In this document: positions 9,564 through 18,224 of the stretch, in pieces
Numbering within the stretch: the stretch's first letter is position 1
How the letters are laid out: each line of letters opens with the position of its first letter
Position numbers and translations under genes: made by a program
Notes under the pieces: model-generated
What the model saw: the letters and a program-made list of their open reading frames with translations, nothing else
Database searches by the model: none
What the model was told of the DNA's origin: nothing
NCBI RefSeq assembly: GCF_004357765.1
Contig: NZ_SMTE01000006.1
Coordinates: 124,001 to 188,000 of the forward strand
Direction: 5' to 3'
DNA length: 64,000 bases
Source: Pseudomonas putida
GTDB taxonomy: Bacteria; Pseudomonadota; Gammaproteobacteria; Pseudomonadales; Pseudomonadaceae

Positions 9564-10817
9564 TCAGCGGTAAACAGGGAAGTCTGCGCACAGTGCGGCG
9601 ACGTTCTTCGCCACATCGGCTTCGACGTCGGCGTCACCGAGGTTGTCGAGGATGTCGCAGATCCAGCCGGCCAGGGCCACGCACTGGGCGACCTTGAAAC
9701 CACGGGTGGTAACGGCTGGCGTACCGATACGCAGACCAGAGGTGACGAACGGCGACTGCGGATCGTTCGGCACGGCGTTCTTGTTGACGGTGATGTGCGC
9801 GCGGCCCAGGGCGGCGTCGGCATCTTTGCCGGTCAGGCCCTGACGGATCAGGCTGACCAGGAACAGGTGGTTGTCAGTGCCACCGGAGACCACGTCGTAG
9901 CCACGGTCGACGAACACCTGGGCCATGGCCTGGGCATTTTCGATGACCTGCTGCTGATAGGCCTTGAACTCAGGCTCCAGCGCTTCCTTGAAGCACACCG
10001 CCTTGGCGGCGATCACGTGCATCAGCGGGCCGCCCTGGGCGCCAGGGAACACCGCGGCGTTGAGCTTTTTCTCGATCTCTTCGTTGGCCTTGGCCAGGAT
10101 CAGGCCGCCACGTGGGCCGCGCAGGGTCTTGTGGGTGGTGGTGGTGACGACGTCGGCGAACGGGATCGGGTTCGGGTACAGGCCAGCGGCGACCAGGCCG
10201 GCAACGTGGGCCATGTCGACGAACAGCAGCGCACCGACCTTGTCGGCGATGGCGCGGAAGCGTGGGAAGTCGAGGGTCTTGGAGTAGGCCGAGAAGCCAG
10301 CGACGATCATCTTCGGCTTGTGCTCGACAGCCAGACGCTCGACTTCATCGTAGTCGATCAGGCCGGTATTGGTGTCGATACCGTATTGAACGGCGTTGTA
10401 CAGTTTGCCCGAGGACGACACCTTGGCGCCGTGGGTGAGGTGGCCACCGTGGGCCAGGCTCATGCCCAGGATGGTGTCGCCGGCCTGCAGCAGGGCCAGG
10501 TAGACGGCGCCGTTGGCCGAGGAGCCGGAGTGCGGCTGGACGTTGGCGTAGTCGGCGCCGAACAACTGCTTGGCACGCTCGATGGCCAGCGCCTCGACCT
10601 TGTCGACGTGCTCGCAACCGCCATAGTAGCGCTTGCCTGGGTAGCCTTCGGCGTACTTGTTGGTCAGGCCGCTGCCCTGGGCCTGCATCACGCGCTTGCT
10701 GGTGTAGTTTTCCGAGGCGATCAGTTCGATGTGATCTTCCTGACGCTGTTCTTCGGCATTCATCGCCGCCAGCAGTGCATCGTCGTAACCCTGGATCTGG
10801 TCTTGCTTGCTGAACAT
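9564..10817 (-). CDS. glyA: serine hydroxymethyltransferase
   Basis: The 417-residue PLP enzyme interconverts glycine and serine with (methylene)THF. The PLP-lysine motif [16 protein letters not shown] and the N-terminal [14 protein letters not shown] are diagnostic. It heads the soxBDAG operon, so this is likely the catabolic copy that turns betaine-derived glycine plus methylene-THF into serine, which SdaA elsewhere in the window deaminates; biosynthetic copies are expected elsewhere. The start follows GGGAGATACACG. The upstream region to ltaE holds the operon promoter and a REPIN. Confidence 0.95.
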   Translation of the reverse strand: MFSKQDQIQGYDDALLAAMNAEEQRQEDHIELIASENYTSKRVMQAQGSGLTNKYAEGYPGKRYYGGCEHVDKVEALAIERAKQLFGADYANVQPHSGSSANGAVYLALLQAGDTILGMSLAHGGHLTHGAKVSSSGKLYNAVQYGIDTNTGLIDYDEVERLAVEHKPKMIVAGFSAYSKTLDFPRFRAIADKVGALLFVDMAHVAGLVAAGLYPNPIPFADVVTTTTHKTLRGPRGGLILAKANEEIEKKLNAAVFPGAQGGPLMHVIAAKAVCFKEALEPEFKAYQQQVIENAQAMAQVFVDRGYDVVSGGTDNHLFLVSLIRQGLTGKDADAALGRAHITVNKNAVPNDPQSPFVTSGLRIGTPAVTTRGFKVAQCVALAGWICDILDNLGDADVEADVAKNVAALCADFPVYR

Positions 10818-10955
10818 CGTGTATCTCCCGGCAGCGATCGTTTTTTGTCGTGGGGCACTGTGGCCCTTTGTGGCGATGGTATGACTGGCCGGGGTGGGTC
10901 AGATGCCTGCGCACGCCTTGCAATGGCGCGTTTACGACATTCGTTGCGGTGTTGG

Positions 10956-11046
10956 CTTCTTCGCGGGCAAGCCCGCTCCCACAGGCCCCTACTGATCTCG
11001 AAATCAGTGGTGTACCTGTGGGAGCGGGCTTGCCCGCGAAGAGGCC
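10956..11046. repeat. REPIN between glyA and ltaE
   Basis: Two inverted REPs (CTTCTTCGCGGGCAAGCCCG and the complementary copy ending CCCGCGAAGAGGCC) flank a spacer that itself contains an ACTGATCTCGAAATCAGT hairpin. It lies in the divergent promoter region. Confidence 0.92.
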
Positions 11047-11128
11047 GGCACAGATCCACAGCTTGTATAGGCAACCGCCGAATCGATGGTTTAGAGTGCG
11101 GTTCTGCGTCGTATAAAGGACCGCCGTG

Positions 11129-12169
11129 ATGACCGACAACAACCAACAATTCGCCAGCGACAACTATTCCGGTATCTGCCCGGAAGCCTGGGCGGCCATG
11201 GAAAAGGCCAACCACGGCCATGAGCGCGCCTATGGCGAGGACCAGTGGACCGAGCGTGCTGCCGAGTACTTCCGGCAATTGTTCGAAACCGACTGCGAGG
11301 TGTTCTTCGCCTTCAACGGTACCGCCGCCAACTCGCTGGCCCTGGCCTCGCTGTGCCAGAGCTATCACAGCGTGATCTGTTCCGAGACGGCCCACGTCGA
11401 AACCGACGAATGCGGCGCGCCGGAGTTCTTCTCCAACGGCTCGAAACTGCTCACCGCCGCCAGCACCCACGGTAAGTTGACGCCGCAATCGATCCGCGAA
11501 GTAGCGCTCAAACGTCAGGACATCCACTACCCCAAGCCACGTGTTGTGACCCTCACCCAGGCTACCGAAGTGGGGACCGTGTACCGTCCCGACGAGCTCA
11601 AGGCGATCAGCGCCACCTGCAAGGATCTGGGCTTGAACCTGCACATGGACGGCGCTCGGTTCAGCAATGCCTGCTCCTTCCTTGGCTGCACTCCGGCGGA
11701 GCTGACCTGGAAGTCGGGCGTCGATGTGCTGTGCTTCGGAGGCACCAAGAACGGCATGGCGGTGGGCGAGGCAATCCTGTTCTTCAACCGCTCCCTGGCC
11801 GAGGATTTCGACTATCGCTGCAAACAGGCAGGACAACTGGCGTCGAAGATGCGCTTTCTATCGGCGCCTTGGGTCGGCCTGCTCGAAGGCGACGCCTGGT
11901 TGCGCCATGCCGCGCATGCCAACCACTGCGCGCAACTGCTGGCGTCGTTGGTGAAAGGCTTGCCCGGGGTCGAGCTGATGTTCCCGGTGGAAGCCAACGG
12001 GGTGTTCCTGCAAATGCCGGAGGCCGCCTTGGACGCATTGCGCGGCAAGGGTTGGCGCTTCTATACCTTCATCGGTAGCGGCGGTGCGCGGTTCATGTGC
12101 TCGTGGGATACCCAAGAGGCACGGGTGCGGGAGCTGGCGGCGGATATCCGCAGCATCCTCGGCACCTGA
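11129..12169 (+). CDS. ltaE: low-specificity L-threonine aldolase
   Basis: The 346-residue PLP enzyme cleaves L-threonine and L-allo-threonine to glycine and acetaldehyde. The PLP-lysine is in LCFGGTKNGMAVGEA, and the N-terminal FASDNYSGICPEAW matches Pseudomonas threonine aldolases, including their usual length of 346. An adjacent GTG at 11126 is possible, but the ATG at 11129 is better placed 8 bases after AAAGGA. It is divergent from the glyA-sox operon and convergent with the zapA-like gene. It feeds the same glycine pool. Confidence 0.93.
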   Translation: MTDNNQQFASDNYSGICPEAWAAMEKANHGHERAYGEDQWTERAAEYFRQLFETDCEVFFAFNGTAANSLALASLCQSYHSVICSETAHVETDECGAPEFFSNGSKLLTAASTHGKLTPQSIREVALKRQDIHYPKPRVVTLTQATEVGTVYRPDELKAISATCKDLGLNLHMDGARFSNACSFLGCTPAELTWKSGVDVLCFGGTKNGMAVGEAILFFNRSLAEDFDYRCKQAGQLASKMRFLSAPWVGLLEGDAWLRHAAHANHCAQLLASLVKGLPGVELMFPVEANGVFLQMPEAALDALRGKGWRFYTFIGSGGARFMCSWDTQEARVRELAADIRSILGT

Positions 12170-12176
12170 AAGTTTG

Positions 12177-12200
12177 CCGGGGGCGCTATGCGCTCCCGGC
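12177..12200. terminator. hairpin between convergent ltaE and zapA-like gene
   Basis: CCGGGGGCGC and GCGCTCCCGG pair around a short loop in the 37 bases between the two stop codons. No clear T-run is visible on either side. Confidence 0.55.
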
Positions 12201-12206
12201 TATCGA

Positions 12207-12509
12207 TCAGGACTCGGCGATGGTCCGAACGATGGCGTCTACCGTGGCATCGATCTGAGCCTGGGTACGCTCGAGGGTCTGCTGGTGTTCCTTCTGCAGC
12301 TCCACCTGTTTCGAACACAGGTTCAGGGCCGCCAGCACCAACAACTTGTCGCCAATCAGCGTCGGATACTGACGCTTGGTTTCAGCCAGGGCGGTGTTGA
12401 GCATCCGCACCGCCTGCGCCAGGGTTTCCTCCTGACCTTCAGGCGCCTTGATCGAATAGTCGCTGCCCAGGATCGACACGACATTGATCGGCTGCGCTTG
12501 CAGTCTCAT
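12207..12509 (-). CDS. divergent ZapA-like cell division protein
   Basis: The 100-residue protein has a short N-terminal beta segment (PINVVSILGSDYSIKAP) followed by helices with TLIGDKLLVLAALNLCSKQ, which fits the ZapA fold that stabilises FtsZ polymers; the typical MAALN motif appears as LAALN. It differs clearly from the usual Pseudomonas ZapA as I remember it, and here there is no room downstream for the 6S RNA gene that normally follows zapA. Its start overlaps the end of the upstream small coiled-coil gene (ATGA), so the two are coupled. I read the pair as a paralogue of the housekeeping pair. Confidence 0.75.
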   Translation of the reverse strand: MRLQAQPINVVSILGSDYSIKAPEGQEETLAQAVRMLNTALAETKRQYPTLIGDKLLVLAALNLCSKQVELQKEHQQTLERTQAQIDATVDAIVRTIAES

Positions 12510-12736
12510 GCGCCGACGACGCCTGCACTGGCGCGCTCGACCAGCGCCTGGATACGCGCGGCGGTGGCACCGTGCTTCTCTTCCTGCTCCATCAACGACA
12601 GCTGCAGGTTTTCGTTTTCTTCCTTGGCCTGGGCCAGTTCCTGGCCGAGGGCGGTGTTCTGCTCGGTGAGTTGAGCGTTCTTGTGCATCAGGTCGCTGAC
12701 CAGTTGCTCGAGTTGATTCAGGGAGGCTTCCAACAT
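12506..12736 (-). CDS. small coiled-coil protein (TIGR02449/ZapB-like)
   Basis: The 76-residue protein is almost entirely a predicted coiled coil (LNQLEQLVSDLMHKNAQL, then QNTALGQELAQAKEENENL). It resembles the TIGR02449 family, which in Pseudomonas sits just upstream of zapA. It is translationally coupled to the ZapA-like gene. A structural or regulatory role at the division ring is an inference from the neighbour. The start at 12736 has only a weak ribosome binding site, so it could be a few codons off. Confidence 0.75.
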   Translation of the reverse strand: MLEASLNQLEQLVSDLMHKNAQLTEQNTALGQELAQAKEENENLQLSLMEQEEKHGATAARIQALVERASAGVVGA

Positions 12737-13014
12737 GGGGGCAGGTCTCGGTTGTTGCAAAGGGCGCACACGATAAAGAAAAGCGCGAACCCCCGCCATT
12801 AAATATCGGATTCTCAAGGCAAAAGCCTGCGCAGATTGACAGGCTCAACGCCACCTTGTTCCGACCTTGGTCAACCGCTGGTCGAGTATTTGGATAGCTG
12901 CCTCCTATTTTCATCCGCCAGAGCCTCAAGACTCGACGCCCCCGACCGATAGCGAGTTGGGTCTCATTTCGTCGCATGGATCGCGTTCCCTCTCCATTGC
13001 CTGGATTCCTTTCC

Positions 13015-14640
13015 ATGTCCTTACGCAACATGAATATCGCCCCGCGTGCGCTGCTGGGGTTTGCCTTGATCGGCGTGCTGATGCTTGGCCTTGGTATCTT
13101 CTCGCTCATGCAGATGGGCAACATCCGACAGGCTGGTGTCACCATCGAGCAGATCAGCGTGCCGAGCATCAAGGCCCTGGACGAGTTGAACGCACTGAAC
13201 CTGCGTCTGCGCACTTTGTCCTTCCGCCTGCTGCTCAACCGTGAGGCGCAGAGCCAGCAGGATATCCTCAAGCTGATGGAGCAGCGTAACGGCCAGATCG
13301 ACACAGCCCGACGCACCTACGAGCCGCTGATCGTCGCCAGCGATGAGCGGGCGGCCTACGACCAATACGAGCATTTGCTCACCCAGTACCGCCAGCTCGA
13401 ATCGCGCATGCGCAGTTTGAGCCAGGCCGACAAGCTTGAAGAGCTGCGCGCGCTGATCAACACCGAAGTGCAGGCAAACTCCGAGCAAATCAACCAGGTG
13501 ATGGACAACCTGGTGCGGATCAACACCGATCAGACCCGCGAAACCAACGCCACGGCGGCCAGCCAGTACAACGCCGCCTTTGCCTTGGTCATCGGCCTGC
13601 TGGTGGCCGCCACAGTGCTGACCCTCCTCTGCGCCTTCCTGCTGACCCGCAGCATCGTCAAGCCGATCGACGACGCGCTCAAAGCTGCGGAGCAGATCGC
13701 CGATGGCGACCTGACGCACAGCATCAGCGCAGACGGCACCGACGAAGCTGCACGCCTGCTGCGTGCCATGGCCCGCATGCAGGACAAGTTGCGCGAGACC
13801 CTGCACCAGATTTCCGGTTCGGCCACCCAGCTGGCCTCCGCTGCCGAGGAGCTCAACGCGGTCACCGACGAAAGCGCCCGCGGCCTGCAACAGCAGAACA
13901 ATGAAATCGAGCAGGCCGCCACTGCGGTCACCGAAATGACCAGTGCCGTGGAAGAAGTCGCACGCAACGCCGTCAGCACCTCGGAAGCGTCCAGCGAAGC
14001 CAGCCGCTCGGCCGGCGACGGACGTGACCTGGTCATGGAAACGGTCGGCGCCATCGAACGCATGAGCGAAGACGTGCAGGGCACGTCCAAGTTGATCACC
14101 CATCTGGCCGAGCAGTCGCGCGACATCGGCAAGGTGCTGGACGTGATCCGCGGTTTGGCCGACCAAACCAACCTGCTGGCTCTGAACGCGGCAATCGAAG
14201 CGGCACGGGCAGGCGAGGCAGGCCGTGGCTTCGCCGTGGTGGCTGACGAAGTACGAGCATTGGCTCACCGCACCCAGCAGTCGACCAGCGAAATCGAGCG
14301 CATGATCGGCAGCATCCAGGGCGGCACCGAGGAGGCAGTCGCGTCGATGCGCACCAGCACCGAGCGCGCCGAATCGACCCTGAACATCGCCAAGGGTGCC
14401 GGTATGGCACTGGATACCATTGCCGGGGCAGTGGCGCAGATCAACGAACGCAATCTGGTGATCGCCAGTGCGGCGGAAGAGCAGGCCCAGGTGGCGCGGG
14501 AGGTGGACCGCAACCTGGTGAACATCAACGACCTGTCGGTGCAGAGCGCGACCGGCGCGCATCAGACCAGCGCGGCGAGTGCCGAGCTGTCGCGCCTGGC
14601 GGTCGACCTGAATGGCTTGGTGGCGCGGTTCCGGACCTGA
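13015..14640 (+). CDS. methyl-accepting chemotaxis protein, four-helix-bundle sensor
   Basis: The 541-residue protein has a first membrane helix at about 12-32, a periplasmic all-helical sensor of about 150 residues, a second membrane helix at about 187-210 ending [10 protein letters not shown], a HAMP domain, and a long signalling coiled coil with the invariant hairpin tip ([19 protein letters not shown]). The sensor size and helical content suggest a 4HB-type ligand domain. No ligand is readable. Its place beside betaine genes invites the idea of taxis to a methylated amine or amino acid, but that is only context. The start at 13015 lacks a strong ribosome binding site; an upstream in-frame ATG at 12976 is possible but gives a proline-rich, non-membrane leader. 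Confidence 0.92.
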   Translation: MSLRNMNIAPRALLGFALIGVLMLGLGIFSLMQMGNIRQAGVTIEQISVPSIKALDELNALNLRLRTLSFRLLLNREAQSQQDILKLMEQRNGQIDTARRTYEPLIVASDERAAYDQYEHLLTQYRQLESRMRSLSQADKLEELRALINTEVQANSEQINQVMDNLVRINTDQTRETNATAASQYNAAFALVIGLLVAATVLTLLCAFLLTRSIVKPIDDALKAAEQIADGDLTHSISADGTDEAARLLRAMARMQDKLRETLHQISGSATQLASAAEELNAVTDESARGLQQQNNEIEQAATAVTEMTSAVEEVARNAVSTSEASSEASRSAGDGRDLVMETVGAIERMSEDVQGTSKLITHLAEQSRDIGKVLDVIRGLADQTNLLALNAAIEAARAGEAGRGFAVVADEVRALAHRTQQSTSEIERMIGSIQGGTEEAVASMRTSTERAESTLNIAKGAGMALDTIAGAVAQINERNLVIASAAEEQAQVAREVDRNLVNINDLSVQSATGAHQTSAASAELSRLAVDLNGLVARFRT

Positions 14641-14652
14641 TCCGAGAACGCC

Positions 14653-14670
14653 GGGGCCGCTTTGCGGCCC
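14653..14670 (+). terminator. hairpin after the chemoreceptor gene
   Basis: GGGGCCGC-TTT-GCGGCCC forms a compact stem 12 bases past the stop codon. No T-run follows, so this is a probable rather than a certain terminator. Confidence 0.5.
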
Positions 14671-14710
14671 ATCCGCAGAACAAAACACAACTCATTGATT
14701 TAGCCGAAAT

Positions 14711-14800
14711 CTGTGGGAGCGGGCTTGTCCCGCGAACACCGGCGAAGCCGGTGCCATCCACCGCGTCGCCCCATTCGCGGGACAAGCCCGCTCCCACAGG
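14711..14800. repeat. REPIN beside the RAYT gene
   Basis: Two inverted REPs of the TCCCGCGAA subtype lie 41 bases past the end of the transposase gene, with an internal ACCGGCGAAGCCGGT hairpin. REP copies next to a RAYT gene are the expected arrangement for its cognate substrate. Confidence 0.92.
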
Positions 14801-14841
14801 CCACAGTTTTCGGCGCTCCGACTTGCCCCATGAAGGCGTCA

Positions 14842-15297
14842 TCAGAGCCAAACAGCATCCCAATGCGAATAGTCGCCTGCCCGGCCAACCAATCCGGCTC
14901 TTATTGGGTTGGCAACGATGTACCTCGCAACTTTCAACACGCTCTCTTCCCGACGCAATGCCCGGTCCTGATAGCCCGGCTGCCATATTCTTTCGCGGCG
15001 CATGCCTTGCCGATACAGCGCATGACTGCTGCGTGACTTGAACCTGCGCATCAAGCAGCAAAGGGTGGCGTCTCGCAATTCGATCAACCAATGCACATGG
15101 TCAGGCATCACCACCCACGCCAGGGAGTGACAAAGTCCATCGATTTCAGCCAGCCTGAATTGCTGGATGACGCTGCGAGCGAGTTGGAGCTGGGTGAAGA
15201 TCTGCTTTCGCTGGTGAGTTACCGTGGTCAGCAGGTAAATACCACCTGGCTGGGAGAAACGACCACGGCGTAGAAGGCAGGATTGGGCACGGTCCAT
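14842..15297 (-). CDS. REP-associated tyrosine transposase (RAYT)
   Basis: The 151-residue protein is a compact Y1/IS200-like HUH enzyme. The metal-binding HUH motif is MPDHVHWLI, the probable catalytic tyrosine is in WQPGYQDRALR, and the C-terminal VARYIVANPIRAGLV is typical of RAYTs. These enzymes bind and cut single-stranded REP palindromes and are thought to spread REPINs, while not being flanked by classical transposon ends. The start at 15297 is preferred over one six codons earlier because CAGGGA lies six bases upstream. It is flanked by a REPIN at 14711 and a partial copy at 15387. The catalytic motifs appear intact. Confidence 0.92.
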   Translation of the reverse strand: MDRAQSCLLRRGRFSQPGGIYLLTTVTHQRKQIFTQLQLARSVIQQFRLAEIDGLCHSLAWVVMPDHVHWLIELRDATLCCLMRRFKSRSSHALYRQGMRRERIWQPGYQDRALRREESVLKVARYIVANPIRAGLVGRAGDYSHWDAVWL

Positions 15298-15386
15298 GTG
15301 ATGTCCCTGAATCAAAGCACGGGATAGACCCTAGCCGAGGGATCAACGACATGAGACGGAGAATGTTTTCTGGATGTTGGCAGACT

Positions 15387-15418
15387 CTCCCACAGGCTCA
15401 GCGCAATTCCTGTGGGAG
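15387..15418. repeat. partial REP inverted repeat upstream of RAYT
   Basis: CTCCCACAGG and CCTGTGGGAG form a 10-bp inverted repeat, the outer ends of two REPs without their CGCGAA halves. It may be a decayed REPIN marking the other side of the RAYT locus. Confidence 0.7.
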
Positions 15419-15451
15419 CGGCGGTTCGGCGTCCCGATTTTCCCCACGAAT

Positions 15452-15468
15452 GGGCTGCGAAGCAGCCC
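15452..15468 (-). terminator. hairpin downstream of gbcB
   Basis: GGGCTGC-GAA-GCAGCCC forms a perfect 7-bp stem 15 bases past the gbcB stop. The same hairpin type recurs after the REPIN at 41619. Confidence 0.6.
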
Positions 15469-15482
15469 CATGCATCCCAGGA

Positions 15483-16583
15483 TCAGTAATCGATCCGCAC
15501 ATCCCCCTTCGGCACGCTGCAGCACGACAGGATGTAACCCTCGGCTTCGTCTTCCTCGGTGATGCCGCCGTTGTGCTCCATCTCCACTTCGCCGCCAAGC
15601 TTGAGCACCTTGCAGGTGCCGCAGATGCCCATGCCGCAGGCCTTGGGAATCATCAGGCCGACTTTGGCAGCCGCCGCGTGCACCGTTTCGCCGGGGGCGA
15701 TACGGATGCTCTTCTCGCTGCCGATGAATTCCACCAGGTTGAGTTCGGAGACGTCCACTTCCGGCGCGTCGGCAGCCTGCTCGGCATGTTCCACCGCGTC
15801 GGCCTTGGCTTCTGCAGGCGTCGCGCCGAACGACTCCTCGTGGTAGTTGTTCATGTCGAAGCCGACCGCCTCGAGCATGCGCTTGACCGCCGTCATGTAC
15901 GGGGTCGGGCCACAGCAGAAGATGGTGCGTTCCATGTAGTCAGGGGCGATCAGCTCCATCAACCGCTGGTTCAGGTAGCCACGATAGCCCGCCCAGGGTT
16001 CGCCCAGCCCGTGCTTTTCGCAAATGATGTGCAGGCTGAAGTTGGGGATGCGCGAAGCCATCTGCTCCAGCTCGCGGTGATAGATGATGTCCTTGGGCGA
16101 ACGGGCACTGTGCACGAAGACCATGTCGACGTTGGCGTTGGTGTCGTAGAACCAGCGCGCCATCGACATCACTGGAGTGATGCCGACACCGCCGGAAAGA
16201 TACAGCACCTTGCCGGCCGGGAAGTCGATGGCGTTGAACAACCCTACCGGCCCGTGCACCGGCACCTCGAGGCCTTCATGCATGGTGTCGTGGAGGAAGT
16301 TCGAGACCTGCCCGCCAGGTACCCGCTTGACCGTGATGGAGAAGCTGTAGGGCACCGACGGCGAGCTGGAAATGGTGTAGGAGCGCATCACCGGCTTGCC
16401 TTCGATCTCCAGCTCCAGGGTCACGAACTGCCCTGGCTTGAAGAAGAACATGATCGGCTGGTCGGCCATGAAGCAGAAGGTGCGCACGTCCCAGGTCTCC
16501 TGGATGACCTTGACGCAGCGCACGATGTGGCGGCCGTTGGCCCAGGTCTGGGTAGTGACCGGATTGAGGAATGTATCGGACAT
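15483..16583 (-). CDS. gbcB: glycine betaine demethylase, reductase component
   Basis: The 366-residue protein passes electrons from NAD(P)H through FAD and a plant-type 2Fe-2S cluster to the oxygenase GbcA. The FAD site is MRSYTISSSP, the nucleotide site is GGVGITPVMSMARW, and the C-terminal ferredoxin domain holds the CGMGICGTC cysteines with the fourth in ILSCCSVPKG. This order (reductase then ferredoxin) is normal for class IA-like Rieske reductases. It is divergent from gbcA across a 294-base regulatory region and with it converts glycine betaine to dimethylglycine plus formaldehyde. A long extension at its N-terminus is absent. Confidence 0.95.
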   Translation of the reverse strand: MSDTFLNPVTTQTWANGRHIVRCVKVIQETWDVRTFCFMADQPIMFFFKPGQFVTLELEIEGKPVMRSYTISSSPSVPYSFSITVKRVPGGQVSNFLHDTMHEGLEVPVHGPVGLFNAIDFPAGKVLYLSGGVGITPVMSMARWFYDTNANVDMVFVHSARSPKDIIYHRELEQMASRIPNFSLHIICEKHGLGEPWAGYRGYLNQRLMELIAPDYMERTIFCCGPTPYMTAVKRMLEAVGFDMNNYHEESFGATPAEAKADAVEHAEQAADAPEVDVSELNLVEFIGSEKSIRIAPGETVHAAAAKVGLMIPKACGMGICGTCKVLKLGGEVEMEHNGGITEEDEAEGYILSCCSVPKGDVRIDY

Positions 16584-16877
16584 GTTCTTCTCCAGCAGCC
16601 AACGATTGGCCTTTTTCTGGCTGTGATGATGCGCAACCCGAGAGCGATGTACATTCCTGCCAGCGACATCGGCGTGCTTATCGCGACCAGCCCCGCGATA
16701 CGTGGTCTGGCGCGTCGTAATTCAAATCGGCCATGTCGCCCATGGATACGGTTCGGGGCGTCTTCGGACGCACACTCCTCGGCAAAAGAAACCGCTGTTT
16801 TCAAACGACAGCCTTGCGGCACCACCACAACGATTAGCCACCTTTTGCCGGCCGTACACGGCCCCGAGGAATACACG
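16584..16877. promoter_or_regulatory. gbcB-gbcA divergent regulatory region
   Basis: Two GCGAC(A/C) cores at 16663 and 16683 are repeated directly with a 20-base period, as expected for a tandem AraC-family activator site on one helix face. A TCGCCCATGGATACGG stretch near 16736 resembles part of the repeat upstream of choX. GbdR activation of gbcA and gbcB is established in P. aeruginosa; these precise sites are my inference. Confidence 0.45.
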
Positions 16878-18170
16878 ATGGACGTCACCGCAACCCTGAG
16901 CCTGGGCGATCCACTGGAACCTGCACGCAAGGCCACCGCCGAGATGCTGCAGACCCGCGAGCGCACCTACTCGCTGCCCCAGCCGTTCTACACCGACGAA
17001 CGTCTGTTCCAGATCGACATGCAGGAGATTTTCCACAAGGAATGGCTGATCGCCGGCATGACCTGCGAGATCCCGGCCAAGGGCAACTACATCACCCTAC
17101 AGATCGGCAAGAACCCGATCATCGTGGTGCGCGGGGCCGAAGGCAAGGTGCATGCCTTCCACAACGTCTGTCGTCACCGCGGTTCGCGCCTGTGCGTCAG
17201 CGAAAAGGGCAAGGTGGCCAAGCTGGTCTGCCCGTACCACCAGTGGACCTACGAGCTCGACGGGCGCCTGCTGTTCGCCGGCACCGAGATGGGCAGCGAC
17301 TTCGACATGAATCAGTACGGCCTCAAGCCGGTGAACGTGAAGGTAGCCGGTGGCTACATCTTCATCAGCCTGGCCGAGAATCCGCCTGCCATCGACGAGT
17401 TCCTGGCCACCCTGGACCACTACATGGAACCGTACGACATGGAGAACACCAAGGTGGCCGTACAGACCACCTTGATGGAAAAGGCCAACTGGAAGCTGGT
17501 GCTGGAAAACAACCGCGAGTGCTACCACTGCAACGGTTCGCACCCGGAGCTGCTGCAGACCCTGCTGGAATGGGACGACACCAACGATCCACGCGCCGAC
17601 CAGGCCTTCAAGGACCACGTGGCCGCCTCCGCCGCCGCCTGGGAAGCCGAGAAGATCCCATACCTGCACAAGAGCCATGGTCTGCGTAACCGGATCGTGC
17701 GCATGCCGCTGCTCAAGGGCACCGTGTCGATGACCATGGACGGCAAGCAGGCCTGCCAGAAGCTGATGGGCCGCATCAAGAACCCGGACCTGGGCTCGAT
17801 GCGCATCCTGCACCTGCCGCACTCGTGGAACCACTGCATGGGCGATCACATGATCGTGTTCACCGTATGGCCGATCAGCGCCCAGGAGACCATGGTCACC
17901 ACCAAGTGGCTGGTGCACAAGGATGCTGTGGAAGGTGTCGATTACGACCCTGAGCGCATGCGCAAGGTGTGGGACGCCACCAACGACCAGGACCGCCGTC
18001 TGGCTGAAGAAAACCAACGCGGCATCAACTCCACTGCTTATCAGCCCGGCCCGTACTCGAAGACCTACGAGTTTGGTGTAGTGAACTTCATCGACTGGTA
18101 CAGCCAGCGTGTGCTGGAAAACCTCGGTGCCGAGCCTGCGCCTTACCTCAAGGAAGTCGTAGCGCAATAA
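16878..18170 (+). CDS. gbcA: glycine betaine demethylase, Rieske oxygenase component
   Basis: The 430-residue Rieske non-heme iron oxygenase carries the 2Fe-2S ligands C98-x-H100 (CRHRG) and C118-x2-H121 (CPYHQW), then a catalytic domain with ENNRECYHCNGSHPELL, which fits the mononuclear iron site. It demethylates glycine betaine to dimethylglycine with O2 and reductant from GbcB. The start at 16878 is fixed by GAGGAATACACG and by homologues that begin MDVTATL; a much longer open frame upstream is antisense to gbcB and not real. A strong terminator follows at 18192. Confidence 0.96.
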   Translation: MDVTATLSLGDPLEPARKATAEMLQTRERTYSLPQPFYTDERLFQIDMQEIFHKEWLIAGMTCEIPAKGNYITLQIGKNPIIVVRGAEGKVHAFHNVCRHRGSRLCVSEKGKVAKLVCPYHQWTYELDGRLLFAGTEMGSDFDMNQYGLKPVNVKVAGGYIFISLAENPPAIDEFLATLDHYMEPYDMENTKVAVQTTLMEKANWKLVLENNRECYHCNGSHPELLQTLLEWDDTNDPRADQAFKDHVAASAAAWEAEKIPYLHKSHGLRNRIVRMPLLKGTVSMTMDGKQACQKLMGRIKNPDLGSMRILHLPHSWNHCMGDHMIVFTVWPISAQETMVTTKWLVHKDAVEGVDYDPERMRKVWDATNDQDRRLAEENQRGINSTAYQPGPYSKTYEFGVVNFIDWYSQRVLENLGAEPAPYLKEVVAQ

Positions 18171-18191
18171 CTGCAGAGGGCAATACAGGAG

Positions 18192-18224
18192 CGCCCCGGC
18201 TGACACGTCAGCCGGGGCGTTTTT
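18192..18224 (+). terminator. Rho-independent terminator of gbcA
   Basis: CGCCCCGGCTGAC and GTCAGCCGGGGCG make a long GC-rich stem followed by TTTTT. Confidence 0.95.

Noticed and set aside
8301-11129. Open plus-strand frame of 942 codons opposite soxB and glyA
   Set aside because: Same reasoning: antisense to two confirmed enzymes and through a REPIN.
13021-14688. Antisense frame across the chemoreceptor gene
   Set aside because: Shadow of a confirmed chemoreceptor coding region.
15351-16877. N-terminal extension of about 509 codons in frame with gbcA
   Set aside because: It is antisense to gbcB and the intergenic region; gbcA begins at 16878 after a good ribosome site, matching the usual length of the oxygenase.
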